Assembly: GCA_033816765.1 (NCBI GenBank)
Contig: CM066293.1
Coordinates: forward strand, 4,154,001 to 4,218,000
Origin: Nothopassalora personata
Taxonomy: Eukaryota; Ascomycota; Dothideomycetes; Mycosphaerellales; Mycosphaerellaceae
DNA length: 64,000 nucleotides
Direction of reading: 5' to 3'
Below the pieces are notes generated by a model, which saw only the letters and a list, made by a program, of their open reading frames with translations, searched no databases and was not told the origin of the DNA. Made by a program: the position numbers and the translations under genes. The stretch's first letter is position 1, and each line of letters begins with the position of its first letter. Below are positions 10,115 to 19,582 of this stretch, one piece after another.

Positions 10115-11975
10115 ACTACTTCTACTTAACCGAGTCTATAAATCCTATAGCTAATACCTTATAGACCTTACTATATACTTACCGCCTCTAACGCTAGAGT
10201 AGGTTAATAAGAAGCTTACTACTACTAGCTATCTATTAACACTAGACGGTAGCGAGGCCGGCCCTAGCCTAGGCCCTAAGAAATTGTATGTCTACGCCTA
10301 TTAGTATCTACGAAACGAGACTACGTAATATCTCCGAGGTGGAGGGGGACTCGCTAAGTACATACTGCCTACTCGCCTTAACGGATTGGAGCTAACGGAA
10401 CGAACAATAGACTTGTTCGCTTAAGCTGGTAAGCTATTATAGGTTATATAGTAACGAGTCTACGTCCTACGTCCTTTTTCCTACGAGTCTTTTCCTACTA
10501 CTTCTAACATTATGTTAGCTCTAACTTAGGACGATCTTTACATACATAAGTTAGTAAAGACTTCTCTAGTTTATAGCGAGGTCTACGGCCATCTACTAAG
10601 GTGTAGTAAATGTAGTATACCTAACCTAGCCTTTATCGAGCCTAGCGAGTCCGTAACGAGTCCGCCTTTACCCTTATCGCCGATTCCTAGTACCGAGACC
10701 CCTTCGAAACCGAACGGCACTACTAGATACGGTCTTTATACATTACTCGTAGCGAGTGGCTATAGTCGGGCTAATAAGGTACTCGCTCGTAATAAGTAGA
10801 CTTATGTTCGCTAGCTTAGTAATACTAGAATTAACCCGTTATCGAGCGCTACTTAGGGCCTACGGACTAGTGTTATTAAGGCTCGTAGTATAAGTATTCC
10901 TATCTCGTTAGTCTAGGGCAAAGCCGAAAAGCTATCTTAACCGCCTAGGGGACCTAGCCTAATAATATCCGTTAAGCTATATACTATGCCGTTTACTATT
11001 AAACGTAAGGGGGACCTTAAGACATAGGAGTATTAGCCGCATAAGCTCCTTAGCGCGTAGCAAATTACCGGACGATAGACTCGCTACGAGTCGTCTTTAG
11101 CTAAAGTAGTAGATACGATAACCTAGCTTTATAACCTCGTCTTTTAAGAAGGCGCGGATAAGCTAGGCCTATAGCTTATACGTCCTTATACTATACCGCC
11201 CTTCCTCTTCGTAAAGGCTACTAAAGATAATGTACCTATTCTTCTAAGTAAATTAAGCCTACGAGAGCGAGATCTCGAGGATATGTTAATACCGTACACT
11301 AAGGGTGTCTAGAACGCGAAGGATAGGCGAGAAGTACTAGTTAACGTTACGTATTAGGTTAACTAAGGTCGCGGAGCCTTAAACAATCTATATGGACGAG
11401 GAGTAGTAGAGGACTCGAGTAGTAACGAGTCCTTAGCTAGTCTTAGCGAACTTATAAAGGACGTAGACCGCCGACGCGAGCGTAAGCTTAAGGACTAGCG
11501 AGCGAGTATAGTAGCGAGTACTATAGTACGTCTAGCGGATTAGGGCATTGCTCGCTAGGCTACTATAGCGAGTTAGGCTACTTCTCGTTTAGCGAGTATA
11601 GTAAGCTAGAGCGAGAAGCGTCTAGCGAGTCGTAGCTTACCGCATCGACATACTATAACTCTAATCGCCGAGTCTCTAGAGTGTATTAATCTTATAGCTA
11701 GTAGCCCTTAATCCTCTTCGCCTTCGTCTCCGTAGCTAACGGGGTTTAGAGCCCCCTCTCGATAGTAGAATTTAGTATTTATAGGGAAAGGTTTAGGCAA
11801 TAAGCTAGTAAGTACGTTAGCTAGCGAAGCATTGGTTAAGAAGGTAAAGGAAGAGCGTACGAGTCTAGCTACGAGTTAAATTAAAGAGATTAAGAAGGAG
11901 TCCTTAAGCGAGACTATAGTAGTAACTAGTGCCTTAAGCGAGTCTATAGTAGCAACTAGTGCTTCGATAATTACA
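10115..11975. other. Interior of the DNA element, no gene resolved
   Basis: This stretch is RIP-type sequence rich in AGCGAGT/ACTCGCT. Short open stretches exist on the plus strand (for example around 10290-10400, 10500-10950 and 11260-11400) that look like pieces of a second decayed protein, but I recognise no domain and cannot fix a frame. Confidence 0.4.
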
Positions 11976-12066
11976 TAGCTAGACTCGTAGCTAGACTCGT
12001 AGCTAGACTCGTAGCTAGACTCGTAGCTAGACTCGTAGCTAGACTCGTAGCTAGACTCGTAGCTAT
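11976..12066. repeat. 12-bp tandem repeat (TAGCTAGACTCG)n
   Basis: About seven and a half perfect copies of TAGCTAGACTCG occur in a row. The unit again contains the ACTCG core that is over-represented throughout this element. Confidence 0.9.
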
Positions 12067-12199
12067 TACTTTAGAGTCTACCTAACGACAACTAGCGTAT
12101 AAAGGTACCGAGAAATAGGCTTATTGTCGAGCTATCTACGAGGTAGCTAAGACCGAAAAAGTAGAGGGAAGTATAGACTCGTAGTACATAGATAGGAGG

Positions 12200-13118
12200 T
12201 AGACTACTTAATATTATATTATTACTAAGAGCGAAATTTAGCGACTAACTCGCTACCTAGTAGACCGCTAATAAATTTAATTAAGCGGCTAACAGTACCC
12301 TCTAATTGCTAAATACGATCCTCCGCCGCGGCTAAGCGAGTCGATATATTATTAGTAGGGCAAGTACTAGACTCGCTAGCCTTACTAACCTCGCTAGCCT
12401 CGCTAGAAGTAGTTAAAACACCCTCGACAGCCTTAAATAAACTATTGCTAGACTCGTTAGACTCGCTAGGCTCCTTAACTAACTTACGAGAGTTATAGTA
12501 AGCCTTCGCGTAACGCTTACAATACGCGCAAGTCTTGTCGGCATTAGTAGTAAAGACTATATAGCGTACACTAACTCTCTTACACGCATCGTAGTCCGTC
12601 TAAGCCGGCTTACCTATTAATACGAGTTAGTATATATAGTATAGCGAGTCTACTATAAGACACATACCCTCTTTAGTCTCCATAATACGGCTAGCCTAGT
12701 CAAACTTACGTAAATTATTCTTCGTAACCTTTATACTGCCCTTGTCTATCTTCTACGAGTCTCCTAGCTATTGTGCCTATGTCGACTCGCTTACGTAGTA
12801 GAAATCGTCGGTATCGGCGGTACGAGGGCGGCGGTATATACTATAGGTTTAAACATTAGTCTACCTACGTACGCCTAACGAGTCGGAATCGCACTTACGC
12901 TATCGTAAGCTATAGTAATAACCGCGTTTATGAGGGTAAGCGCGGATTAGGTGTACTATTGCTATCGCTATCGCTGTCGTTATCGTTATTCTAAGGCTAA
13001 TATCGCTAAGTGAGTCGTCTACAGTTAGATTTATACATGTCGATAAGTGTAGACTCGTAGAGTCGAAGAAATAGTAATAGTAGTAGAAGTTAATATACCC
13101 GCCGCTATAATGTAACAA
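12200..13118 (-). pseudogene. Second RIP-decayed frame of the DNA element, Cys-motif protein
   Basis: On the minus strand, around 12610-12350, a frame reads a cysteine-bearing segment (DACKRVSVRYIVFTTNADK, then CAYCKRYAKAYYNSRK) followed by a Ser/Glu-rich part in which AGCGAGTCT codes Ser-Glu-Ser. The CxxC pair suggests metal binding. A further open stretch lies at 12900-13118. The frame between these pieces is uncertain. I do not recognise the family. Confidence 0.4.
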
Positions 13119-13351
13119 TAGTAAGTGAGGTAAGCTCCTTAATACTTACTATCTACTATTATTAAGGAGCCTAACTCACCTACGTAGTAGGAGGAAGCGA
13201 CAATACCGCCGCGACTCGCTACGATTATAGGCGATAATAGCGAGTCGTAGTAGTATTGTTATGCGACAATAGCGAGTCGTAGTAGTTAGCGAGTCGTAGT
13301 AGTATTGTTAATAGTTGTTAAGGAAGAGCGAGTGTAGCGAGTGAGGATTTC

Positions 13352-13386
13352 GAATACGCGTATTTACCGGTTTTGTAAGCCTAGGC
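13352..13386. repeat. Right terminal inverted repeat of the DNA element
   Basis: This is the inverted counterpart of 8480-8514, ending in AAGCCTAGGC. Subterminal AGCGAGTCGTAGTAGTATTG repeats lie just inside it (13239-13310). Confidence 0.75.
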
Positions 13387-14303
13387 TACCGCCTTACTCC
13401 TCCGCGCCCTCTACGATAGTGTTTGCTTCCGACCGGATCTAGACACTCCTACCTATAACATCTACACATTATCTAGTTTATCCTCTTTAATAACTACTCC
13501 GGTATTCGTATTACGCTCTATAAGCGGCTTTCAGCGCTTCCCTTTTGTTCGACTTAGTGTTTTCTTCCTAGGTGTACGAGCTACATCGACCTTACGCTTC
13601 GGTATACTAGATAACCGCCGACTTAGTGTCGTAATAGCGGTAGTAGCTACGGGCGATGAGTTCGGTATATTAAGTAGCTATATATTATCGATCGCCCCGC
13701 CCTATGATTATGATTCTAGTAGTATACTCTACGACTCCGGTACTATAACCTAGGAGTCTAGAACTATAACCTAAGAGTCTAGAACTGTAACCTAAGAGTC
13801 TAGTACTAAGACCTACGAATCTAATACTATAATAGTAGGAGATGTTAATCTATCCACCTCGGGTACTATATCAGTAGGTACTTATAATACCTAGAGCTCG
13901 GTCTCGTCTAGTATAAAAGGATCCGGTACACCGCTAGTACTAAATGTAGTAACCTTTAGCGTAGTAATAGGAGACCTACGATTAGTAAGAAATGCATCTA
14001 CTTCTTAACTAGTCTTCTTAGTAGAGAGGGTATAGTTAGTCGTACTTATAAGTAATTTCTATAATACTAGTAGTGTCGAAACTTATACCGGCGGTAGCAT
14101 ACTCGACTTAGGCGTAATCGGTAAGTACTACGGACGGGTAGGCGATCGATTTGTTAGATACGGTGTCGATATAGCACTAGTTATAATAGTGGAAGGTAAC
14201 GCTATAGGACTAGTTAACACGAACGGTATATATGTACCTCTCGCTAGACTATAGACCTACCGACTATTACCCCCGACTAGATCGTAGACTTACCGATTGT
14301 TAC
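13387..14303 (-). pseudogene. RecQ-type helicase pseudogene, C-terminal fragment
   Basis: Reading on the minus strand from the Gypsy-1 target site (GTTAC), the helicase frame from 20932-21433 continues here with only TAG/TAA stops at Gln/Trp-like positions. This is a low-complexity Ser/Thr/Pro-rich tail followed by a basic stretch (PRKKTLSRTKGKR). A 21-bp tandem repeat at 13741-13825 codes for repeated VIVLDS-type heptads. The frame runs up to the TIR of the DNA element. No enzymatic motif lies in this part, so its assignment to the helicase rests on frame continuity. Confidence 0.6.
13741..13825. repeat. 21-bp tandem repeat in the helicase tail
   Basis: About four copies of an ACTATAACCTAAGAGTCTAGA-type unit occur, in register with the minus-strand reading frame (seven residues per unit). 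Copies differ by single transitions. Confidence 0.75.
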
Positions 14304-14500
14304 TGTTAAGGGGATGTCGCAATGTATAGCACGCCCACGACCTGCCAGTCGTAGATGAACTAATTCTTGCCTTTTGTTCAAGACGCATCGCGCGTCGCAA
14401 GGTGTACTCATGCGTGTCACGTGCGGCTTGGCAGCCGGTCGCGACCGCATGTCACATGCAAGGCCACATGTAGGGGTTAGCCACTGGGCTGCCCCTTACA
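14304..14500 (-). repeat. Gypsy-1 3' LTR
   Basis: 197 bp, TG...CA ends, identical by eye to 20735-20931. It is flanked on the left by GTTAC. Confidence 0.95.
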
Positions 14501-14668
14501 ATTGCCTCCCCTCCCGTGCGAGCTGTCCTCAGCTCGCTAGTTGCTACGTAGAGGCTCCTATGTACTTCCAGAACCATAGTTGCTATGCGGCCCACATGCG
14601 GGTTGCGTGCGTGTCGTCATGTAGGTGTAGGTGAGTGAGGCTTGGTTGCCATGCCGACGCAGCTGGTT

Positions 14669-14804
14669 AGGGGCATAAAACTCCAGCCCAACCCAGCCCT
14701 TTCTCAGCACGCTCCCCAGCTCATCACCTTCGCCACACCACCACCACGCACCCGCACCGCACCATCATCGCAAGCGCCTCGCCAGCATCATCATCATCAT
14801 CATC
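14669..14804 (+). promoter_or_regulatory. Putative promoter/leader of the antisense gene in Gypsy-1
   Basis: A TATA-like GCATAAAACTCC lies at about 14670-14681, roughly 125 bases before the ATG at 14805. A C/A-rich leader with (CAT)n just before the start follows it. This is inferred from position and composition only. Confidence 0.3.
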
Positions 14805-15575
14805 ATGTCTGCCGTGCCCTCCTCGCCGCCATTCTCTGGCCGCTCCGCCTCCTCCAGCAGCACCAGCAGCGACAGCACCACCAGCGCCGCAGAAGACGAG
14901 CGCCGCCAGGCGGCTCTGGTGCGCGACGCACCCAGAACGCCTGGTGGTCGCAAGCGACCAGCATCACCCTCGCAGCCACCAACGCCCTCGCCAGCCACCA
15001 AGCTCTCGCAGAGAATCAACATGTGCATGCGGTGCCTCCCGTACTTCGTCAGGGGTAAGTCTCCACGCGCGTCGCCTGCGATTCGCATGCTAACCACTTG
15101 CTAGACGAGGCCGATGACTGTGATAGTGTCACCACCGGCGAGCTCCTGAAGAAGTGTGGCCGCTGCAGGCGCAGCAAACACAGCTGCGTGCCCAACACCA
15201 GCCACGCCATCGCCTCGCTGGTGAGCCGCCTGCGCGCCGCGCGGTCCCAGCGCGACTTCCTCACGGCCATGATGGGCCAGGCGCCCACAGACCTCCAGCA
15301 GCAGGAGCTGGTGGAGCAGATCCGCCTGTGTGCCCAGCTGGGCAACGACATCAAGGAGGTAAGTCGCTGCTTCGCTCGTGCGAGTCGACTGCTACTCGCG
15401 GGGGAGGGCTCTAGTGCGTCCCCTGTGCTTCGGCTGACCCTTCCTATAGGCCATCAGGCAGTTCAATGCCTACAAGCACAAGCGTGCCGGGGAGACCCGC
15501 ATGCGTGCCTCCGCCGCCGCCGCCACCACTGCCGACCAGGCATTCTTGCCTGAGTCACTGCGTGACGACAACTGA
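14805..15575 (+). CDS. Antisense accessory gene of Gypsy-1: small Cys-cluster protein
   Basis: The gene lies on the strand opposite to gag-pol, between the pol stop and the 3' LTR. Three exons join in frame: 14805-15054, 15105-15358 and 15450-15575, giving 209 aa. Both introns have GTAAGT donors (50 and 91 nt). The second has branch CTGAC and acceptor CTATAG. The first 70 residues are Ser/Pro-rich. Six cysteines follow, C74-x2-C77-x11-C89-x11-C101-x2-C104-x6-C111 (text CMRC ... KKCGRCRRSKHSC), suggesting zinc binding. A largely helical, Leu/Gln/Arg-rich region then extends to an Ala-rich end. No transposase, RT or gag motif is present. Its role is unknown; nucleic-acid binding or element regulation are guesses. 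The canonical introns, which lie on the strand antisense to the genomic RNA, indicate transcription by its own promoter. Confidence 0.75.
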
Positions 15576-15709
15576 GGCGCTCGCCTCACACGCTGCTCGC
15601 GGGCTCCTCGCCTGCTACCACTCTGCGTGGCCCCTGGTGGGCGCGCCACTCTTCAGCTTTTGTTTTGTTTATAGTTGAGAAAGGTTTTGTTTGTGCTCCA
15701 GTGCCAGTC
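15576..15709. other. Convergent spacer between antisense gene and pol
   Basis: This is the shared 3' region of two convergent genes inside Gypsy-1. TTTTGTTTTG-type T-rich stretches (15658-15690) could serve 3'-end formation. There is no other feature. Confidence 0.4.
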
Positions 15710-18700
15710 TCATTTGCTTCTCCTTGACGCCTCATAGTCGGCTACCATGCGATCCGCATTCGCGAGGCCCTCCGCCGGTTCCCAGCTGTTGTACTCCTCT
15801 GGCCAGTCCTTCCACTGGACTAGATACTGCAGCTTGCCCTTGCGCTTACGCCTATCCAGCACTGCCTCTACCTCATACTCTCCGTCCTCATTAGCTAGAG
15901 GGGGTACGGGTCCATCCTCATCGCTACCGATATACGGCTCGAGGAGAGAGACATGGAAGACGTTGTGGAGCCTTGAGTCAGCTGGTAGCGCTAGGCGGTA
16001 CGCCTGCGAACCGACAGCGTCCGTAATGCGGTATGGGCCGATGAACTTCGGACCCATCTTCTTCTTTGGCACTGCCAACTTGAGGTTCTTCGTTGACAAC
16101 AGGACTAAGTCACCTACGCGGTAGGTCTTGGCTTGGTGGGTCTTGTTGTAGTAGCGAGCCTGGCTTTCTGCTGCAGCCTTCCATCGCTCCTCGAGTGTAG
16201 CGCGTAGTTTTCGCATGCGACTCGCAGCTGTTACCGCTGCTTGTACTTCCCCCCCCTGGGTCTCGTCTCGAGATCCAGTTGGTGCAGGGGCAATCTCAGG
16301 TCGCCAACCGTGCGCTATTTCGAACGGACTCATCCGCAGTGTTGGGTGGATGCTGTTATTAGCTGCGAATTCAGCAACTGCAAGCCACTCAGCCCACTCA
16401 GTTTGATTGTCACTGCAGTAACAACGAAGGTATTGTTCGAGGGTTTGGTTTGCCCTCTCAGTTTGGCCGTCAGTCTGAGGGTGAAAGGCCGTGGATAGCT
16501 TGCGCTTCACACGCGCCTCGAAGCAGAAGTCACTCCAAAACTGACTAGTGAAGACCGGACCTCGGTCGCTCACTATGCCTGACGGGACACCATAGTGTCG
16601 CACGACTTCGTCTCGCAGGAGCCTCGCAAGCTCCACGGCTGTGCAAGTCTTCGTCGTCGGGATGTACAAGCTCATTTTTGAGTAGCGATCGACTATCACT
16701 AGGATCGCATCATACACGCAACCGGCTCGCGTGCTTGGAGGTAGGTCCGTAATGAAATCCATGGTGATTTCCTGCCACGGTCGCTCCGGTCTAGGAAGCG
16801 GTTGCAGCTCGCCGTAGGGTCGATGGCGCCTCGCCTTCGAACCCTGGCAGGTTCTGCAGGTTTGGACGTATTGTTTCACGTCCGTGCTAAGTGAGTCCCA
16901 CCAATAATTACGTCGCAACAGCTCTTCAGTCTTGGTCCTTCCAAAGTGACCCGCGAGGACGTCGTCGTGGTGCATGCGAATCAGATGCGACCTGATTGCG
17001 TGATCCCTGGGTACCACGATCGCGTCTCCGCAGTACACAAGGTCATCCTTCACATGCCATCCCTTGGCGTCCCTCGCGCTTGGCGCCTGCGCCAAGCATG
17101 CGACACACTGGTCGTCTTGCTGCTGCGCGATCTTCATCAAGAGTGGGATCAACTCACCCGTCGAGCTGTAAGCTTGACCCTGTATCACTGCAGCGCACAC
17201 TGCTGCTGGTAAAGACGGCTTGTCTTGATGGGGAAGGTCACCTCTCCGCATTGCCATCGCCGCGCCTATGTCGCCCTGCATCGCCTCGCAGGTGGCAAGC
17301 ACGCGCTTCACCGTCGGCTCGCTTGTCCCTTCCAGAGACTCCTTCCAGAAAGACAGCTTACTTTGCAAGGTAGGCAGCAAGTTCGAAGTTTGTTGCGTTA
17401 TGGCTGCGTAGTCACTGCGTCTCGAAGGCGCGTCGGCTGGGTTAGTCTTACCCGGCCGATGCTCCACTACAAAATCAAAAGACTGCAGGAACGTAGCCCA
17501 TCGAGCTTGCCGCCCATTCAGCTGCTTTACTGTCATGAAGCCCTGTAGGTTAGCGTGGTCGACTAGCACTCGCACCGCATGCGTAGCGCCCTCCAAGTAT
17601 GGCCTCCAATGCTTGAAAGCCTCAACCACTGCAAGTAGCTCCTGATCGTGCGTCTCGTAGTTGCACTCAGCTGGTATCATCTTGCGTGAATAGAACGCGA
17701 TGGGATGCCACTCAGCACCAAACAATTGGGATATGATACCTGCGATCGCGAAACCTGAGGCATCCGTCTCGACTCGCGTGCGCAGCGCAGGATCGAAGTG
17801 CCTAAGTATTGGTGCACCTAAGAATCCGGCCTTAAGCTGTCGAAACGCCTGCTCTTCGCTTAAGGTCCACGTGAGAGGGCCGTGCTTCTTGCCGTCCTTG
17901 GATCCCTTTAGCAGGTCCGTTAGGGGCTTGCAGACCCTTGAGTATCCTTCTATAAAACGCCGGTAGAAGTTGCAAAACCCAAGGAAGGACTGGACCTCAT
18001 GAAAGGTCGTAGGTGTAGGCCATTCCTCGATAGCGGCTACCCTGCTCCTGTCCATCGACACGCCTGCGGCGCTCACGACAAACCCAAGGAACTCTGCACT
18101 CTCCTGGAAGAAGTGACACTTCTTAGGGTTTGCGAACAGGGCAAACTTTCGTAGCCTCTCCAGCACCGCGCGTACGGCTCGCACGTGTGCCTCACGCGTC
18201 TCGCTGTAGATGAGGATATCATCTAGGTAGACCACGCAAATGTCATCAACTAAGCCGGTCAGCGCCTTGTTGATATACCCTTGAAAGGTTGCCGGTGCGT
18301 TGGTTAACCCGAACGGCATCACCAGGTACTCGTAGTGTCCGTATCGCGTGCGAAACGCAGTCTTCCACTCATCGCCTCGCTTAATAGGGATACGATGGTA
18401 GGCGTCCTTCAAATCGATTGTAGTGAAGAACCTGGAACCTGATAGCCTATCTAGCGTCTCGCTGATTAGGGGCAGGGGGTATCGGTTCTTCACTGTAATC
18501 TCATTCAGGCCTCTGTAATCAACACAGAGCCTAAGAGTGCCATTCTTCTTTGGCACGAACAGGATAGGCGCACCCGCCTCGCTTGCGGACCGCCTAATCC
18601 ACCCCTTCTCCATTGCTTGCGCAAGGTACTCCTTCAAGGCCTCCAACTCAGTCAAGGACTGGTGGTACAGCGGCTTGAAAGGGGGTTTCTTTCCTTCAAC

Positions 18701-19582
18701 GAGATCAATCGCATGCTCAACCCCGTCGGGCATCTTGCGCTTCGCCTGCTCATTAGGTGCGTATACATCTCGGAAGTCTGCAAATTCTTCAGGCCACGAG
18801 GGGCCCTCTCCTTCAGGTACTGCTGCAGCAATAGCCCGAACACTCATCGCATAAACCTGCTTTGAGCTCTCGAGATCCTCAAGGAACTCGCGTGCGTCAC
18901 GCTGCTGAACCGCAGGCGTCTCTGCACCGTAGTACCACTGGTCATCCTTATCGGCCTTCACTATCCGATTACGATGCCGCCAGGGTCTACCCAAAATCAC
19001 TGATGGCCTACCCATAGGCACCGCGTAGCAGATGGCGTCACTCACGCGCTCTACTCCCGCGTCATCAGCGAGTCGCAGCCGAACCGCAAAGGCGCCGTAG
19101 CAATACCCTGGGTCATGCGCATACGACTCTAACTTCGGCAGCCTTGCCCCATCAATGGGTTGCACTTGATGTCGGAGTACATACTCATACGACACTAGGC
19201 TGAGATCCGCACAGTCATCCAGGAGAAACGTGGCCTCGCGAAAGCCCTCACGAGTCTCGACTGCGCCTCGCAAGTGACGCGCTGGACACGCATCCACTCG
19301 CCTCAAGGGGTCGACTTCAGGAAAACTCGGACTCAGGAGCGACCCACTTATGGTCCTCTGCCTTTTCCCTGGTCGCTGCGATGGACACACATCCACTCGC
19401 CTCAAGGGGTCGACTTCAGGAAAACTCGGACTCAGGAGCGACCCACTTCTGGTCCTCTGCCTTTTCCCTGGTCGCTGCGATGGACACACATCCACTCGCC
19501 TCAAGGGGTCGACTTCAGGAAAACTCGGACTCAGGAGCGACCCACTTCTGGTCCTCTGCCTTTTCCCTGGTCGCTGCCCTTC
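15710..19582 (-). CDS. pol: Gypsy-1 Pol polyprotein (PR-RT-RH-INT-chromodomain)
   Basis: The frame is open from 19582 to the stop at 15710 and has no ATG of its own near the start, so it is expressed by -1 frameshift from gag. Order along the protein: three 33-residue repeats, a protease-like segment (FLLDDCADLSLVS), RT with YRGLNEITVKNRYPLP and the YLDD active site, RNase H starting ETDASGFA, then integrase. The integrase has an HHCC zinc domain (HFGRTKTEELLRRNYWW ... CRTCQ) and core Asp/Asp/Glu in TMDFITDLP, VSDRGPVFTSQFW and HPQTDGQTERANQTLEQY. The C-terminus is a chromodomain (YEVEAVLDRR ... YLVQWKDWPEEYNSWEP). This order is that of Ty3/Gypsy chromoviruses. The protein looks intact. The protease has DDCA where DSGA/DTGA is usual. 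Confidence 0.93.
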   Translation of the reverse strand, partial: EGQRPGKRQRTRSGSLLSPSFPEVDPLRRVDVCPSQRPGKRQRTRSGSLLSPSFPEVDPLRRVDVCPSQRPGKRQRTISGSLLSPSFPEVDPLRRVDACPARHLRGAVETREGFREATFLLDDCADLSLVSYEYVLRHQVQPIDGARLPKLESYAHDPGYCYGAFAVRLRLADDAGVERVSDAICYAVPMGRPSVILGRPWRHRNRIVKADKDDQWYYGAETPAVQQRDAREFLEDLESSKQVYAMSVRAIAAAVPEGEGPSWPEEFADFRDVYAPNEQAKRKMPDGVEHAIDLVEGKKPPFKPLYHQSLTELEALKEYLAQAMEKGWIRRSASEAGAPILFVPKKNGTLRLCVDYRGLNEITVKNRYPLPLISETLDRLSGSRFFTTIDLKDAYHRIPIKRGDEWKTAFRTRYGHYEYLVMPFGLTNAPATFQGYINKALTGLVDDICVVYLDDILIYSETREAHVRAVRAVLERLRKFALFANPKKCHFFQESAEFLGFVVSAAGVSMDRSRVAAIEEWPTPTTFHEVQSFLGFCNFYRRFIEGYSRVCKPLTDLLKGSKDGKKHGPLTWTLSEEQAFRQLKAGFLGAPILRHFDPALRTRVETDASGFAIAGIISQLFGAEWHPIAFYSRKMIPAECNYETHDQELLAVVEAFKHWRPYLEGATHAVRVLVDHANLQGFMTVKQLNGRQARWATFLQSFDFVVEHRPGKTNPADAPSRRSDYAAITQQTSNLLPTLQSKLSFWKESLEGTSEPTVKRVLATCEAMQGDIGAAMAMRRGDLPHQDKPSLPAAVCAAVIQGQAYSSTGELIPLLMKIAQQQDDQCVACLAQAPSARDAKGWHVKDDLVYCGDAIVVPRDHAIRSHLIRMHHDDVLAGHFGRTKTEELLRRNYWWDSLSTDVKQYVQTCRTCQGSKARRHRPYGELQPLPRPERPWQEITMDFITDLPPSTRAGCVYDAILVIVDRYSKMSLYIPTTKTCTAVELARLLRDEVVRHYGVPSGIVSDRGPVFTSQFWSDFCFEARVKRKLSTAFHPQTDGQTERANQTLEQYLRCYCSDNQTEWAEWLAVAEFAANNSIHPTLRMSPFEIAHGWRPEIAPAPTGSRDETQGGEVQAAVTAASRMRKLRATLEERWKAAAESQARYYNKTHQAKTYRVGDLVLLSTKNLKLAVPKKKMGPKFIGPYRITDAVGSQAYRLALPADSRLHNVFHVSLLEPYIGSDEDGPVPPLANEDGEYEVEAVLDRRKRKGKLQYLVQWKDWPEEYNSWEPAEGLANADRMVADYEASRRSK
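19284..19580. repeat. 99-bp tandem repeat, three copies, at the gag-pol junction
   Basis: GTCGACTTCAGG recurs at 19310, 19409 and 19508, an exact 99-bp period (33 codons), so pol stays in frame through all copies. Each copy includes the TTTTCCC (minus-strand GGGAAAA) heptamer. Copies are nearly identical, so the triplication is recent. Confidence 0.92.

Larger units (their letters stand above)
8480..13386. mobile_element. TIR-bounded DNA transposon with integrase-like gene, RIP-decayed
   Basis: The ends are inverted repeats of about 35 bp: the left begins GCCTAGGCTTATAAAACCGG, and the right is its inverted counterpart ending in CCGGTTTTGTAAGCCTAGGC. The outermost GCCTAGGC is a palindrome, so it could be part of the TIR or an 8-bp target duplication. 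The plus strand carries a decayed HTH plus integrase-core frame (about 8613-9990). The minus strand near the right end carries a second decayed frame. The sequence AGCGAGT/ACTCGCT recurs dozens of times on both strands throughout and is rare outside. The size is 4.9 kb. I infer a cut-and-paste element using a retroviral-type integrase rather than a retrotransposon, because there are no LTRs and no RT. Confidence 0.7.

Noticed and set aside
11976..12066. Centromere or replication-origin satellite
   Set aside because: Only a short 12-bp array inside a TIR element; no genome-wide support.
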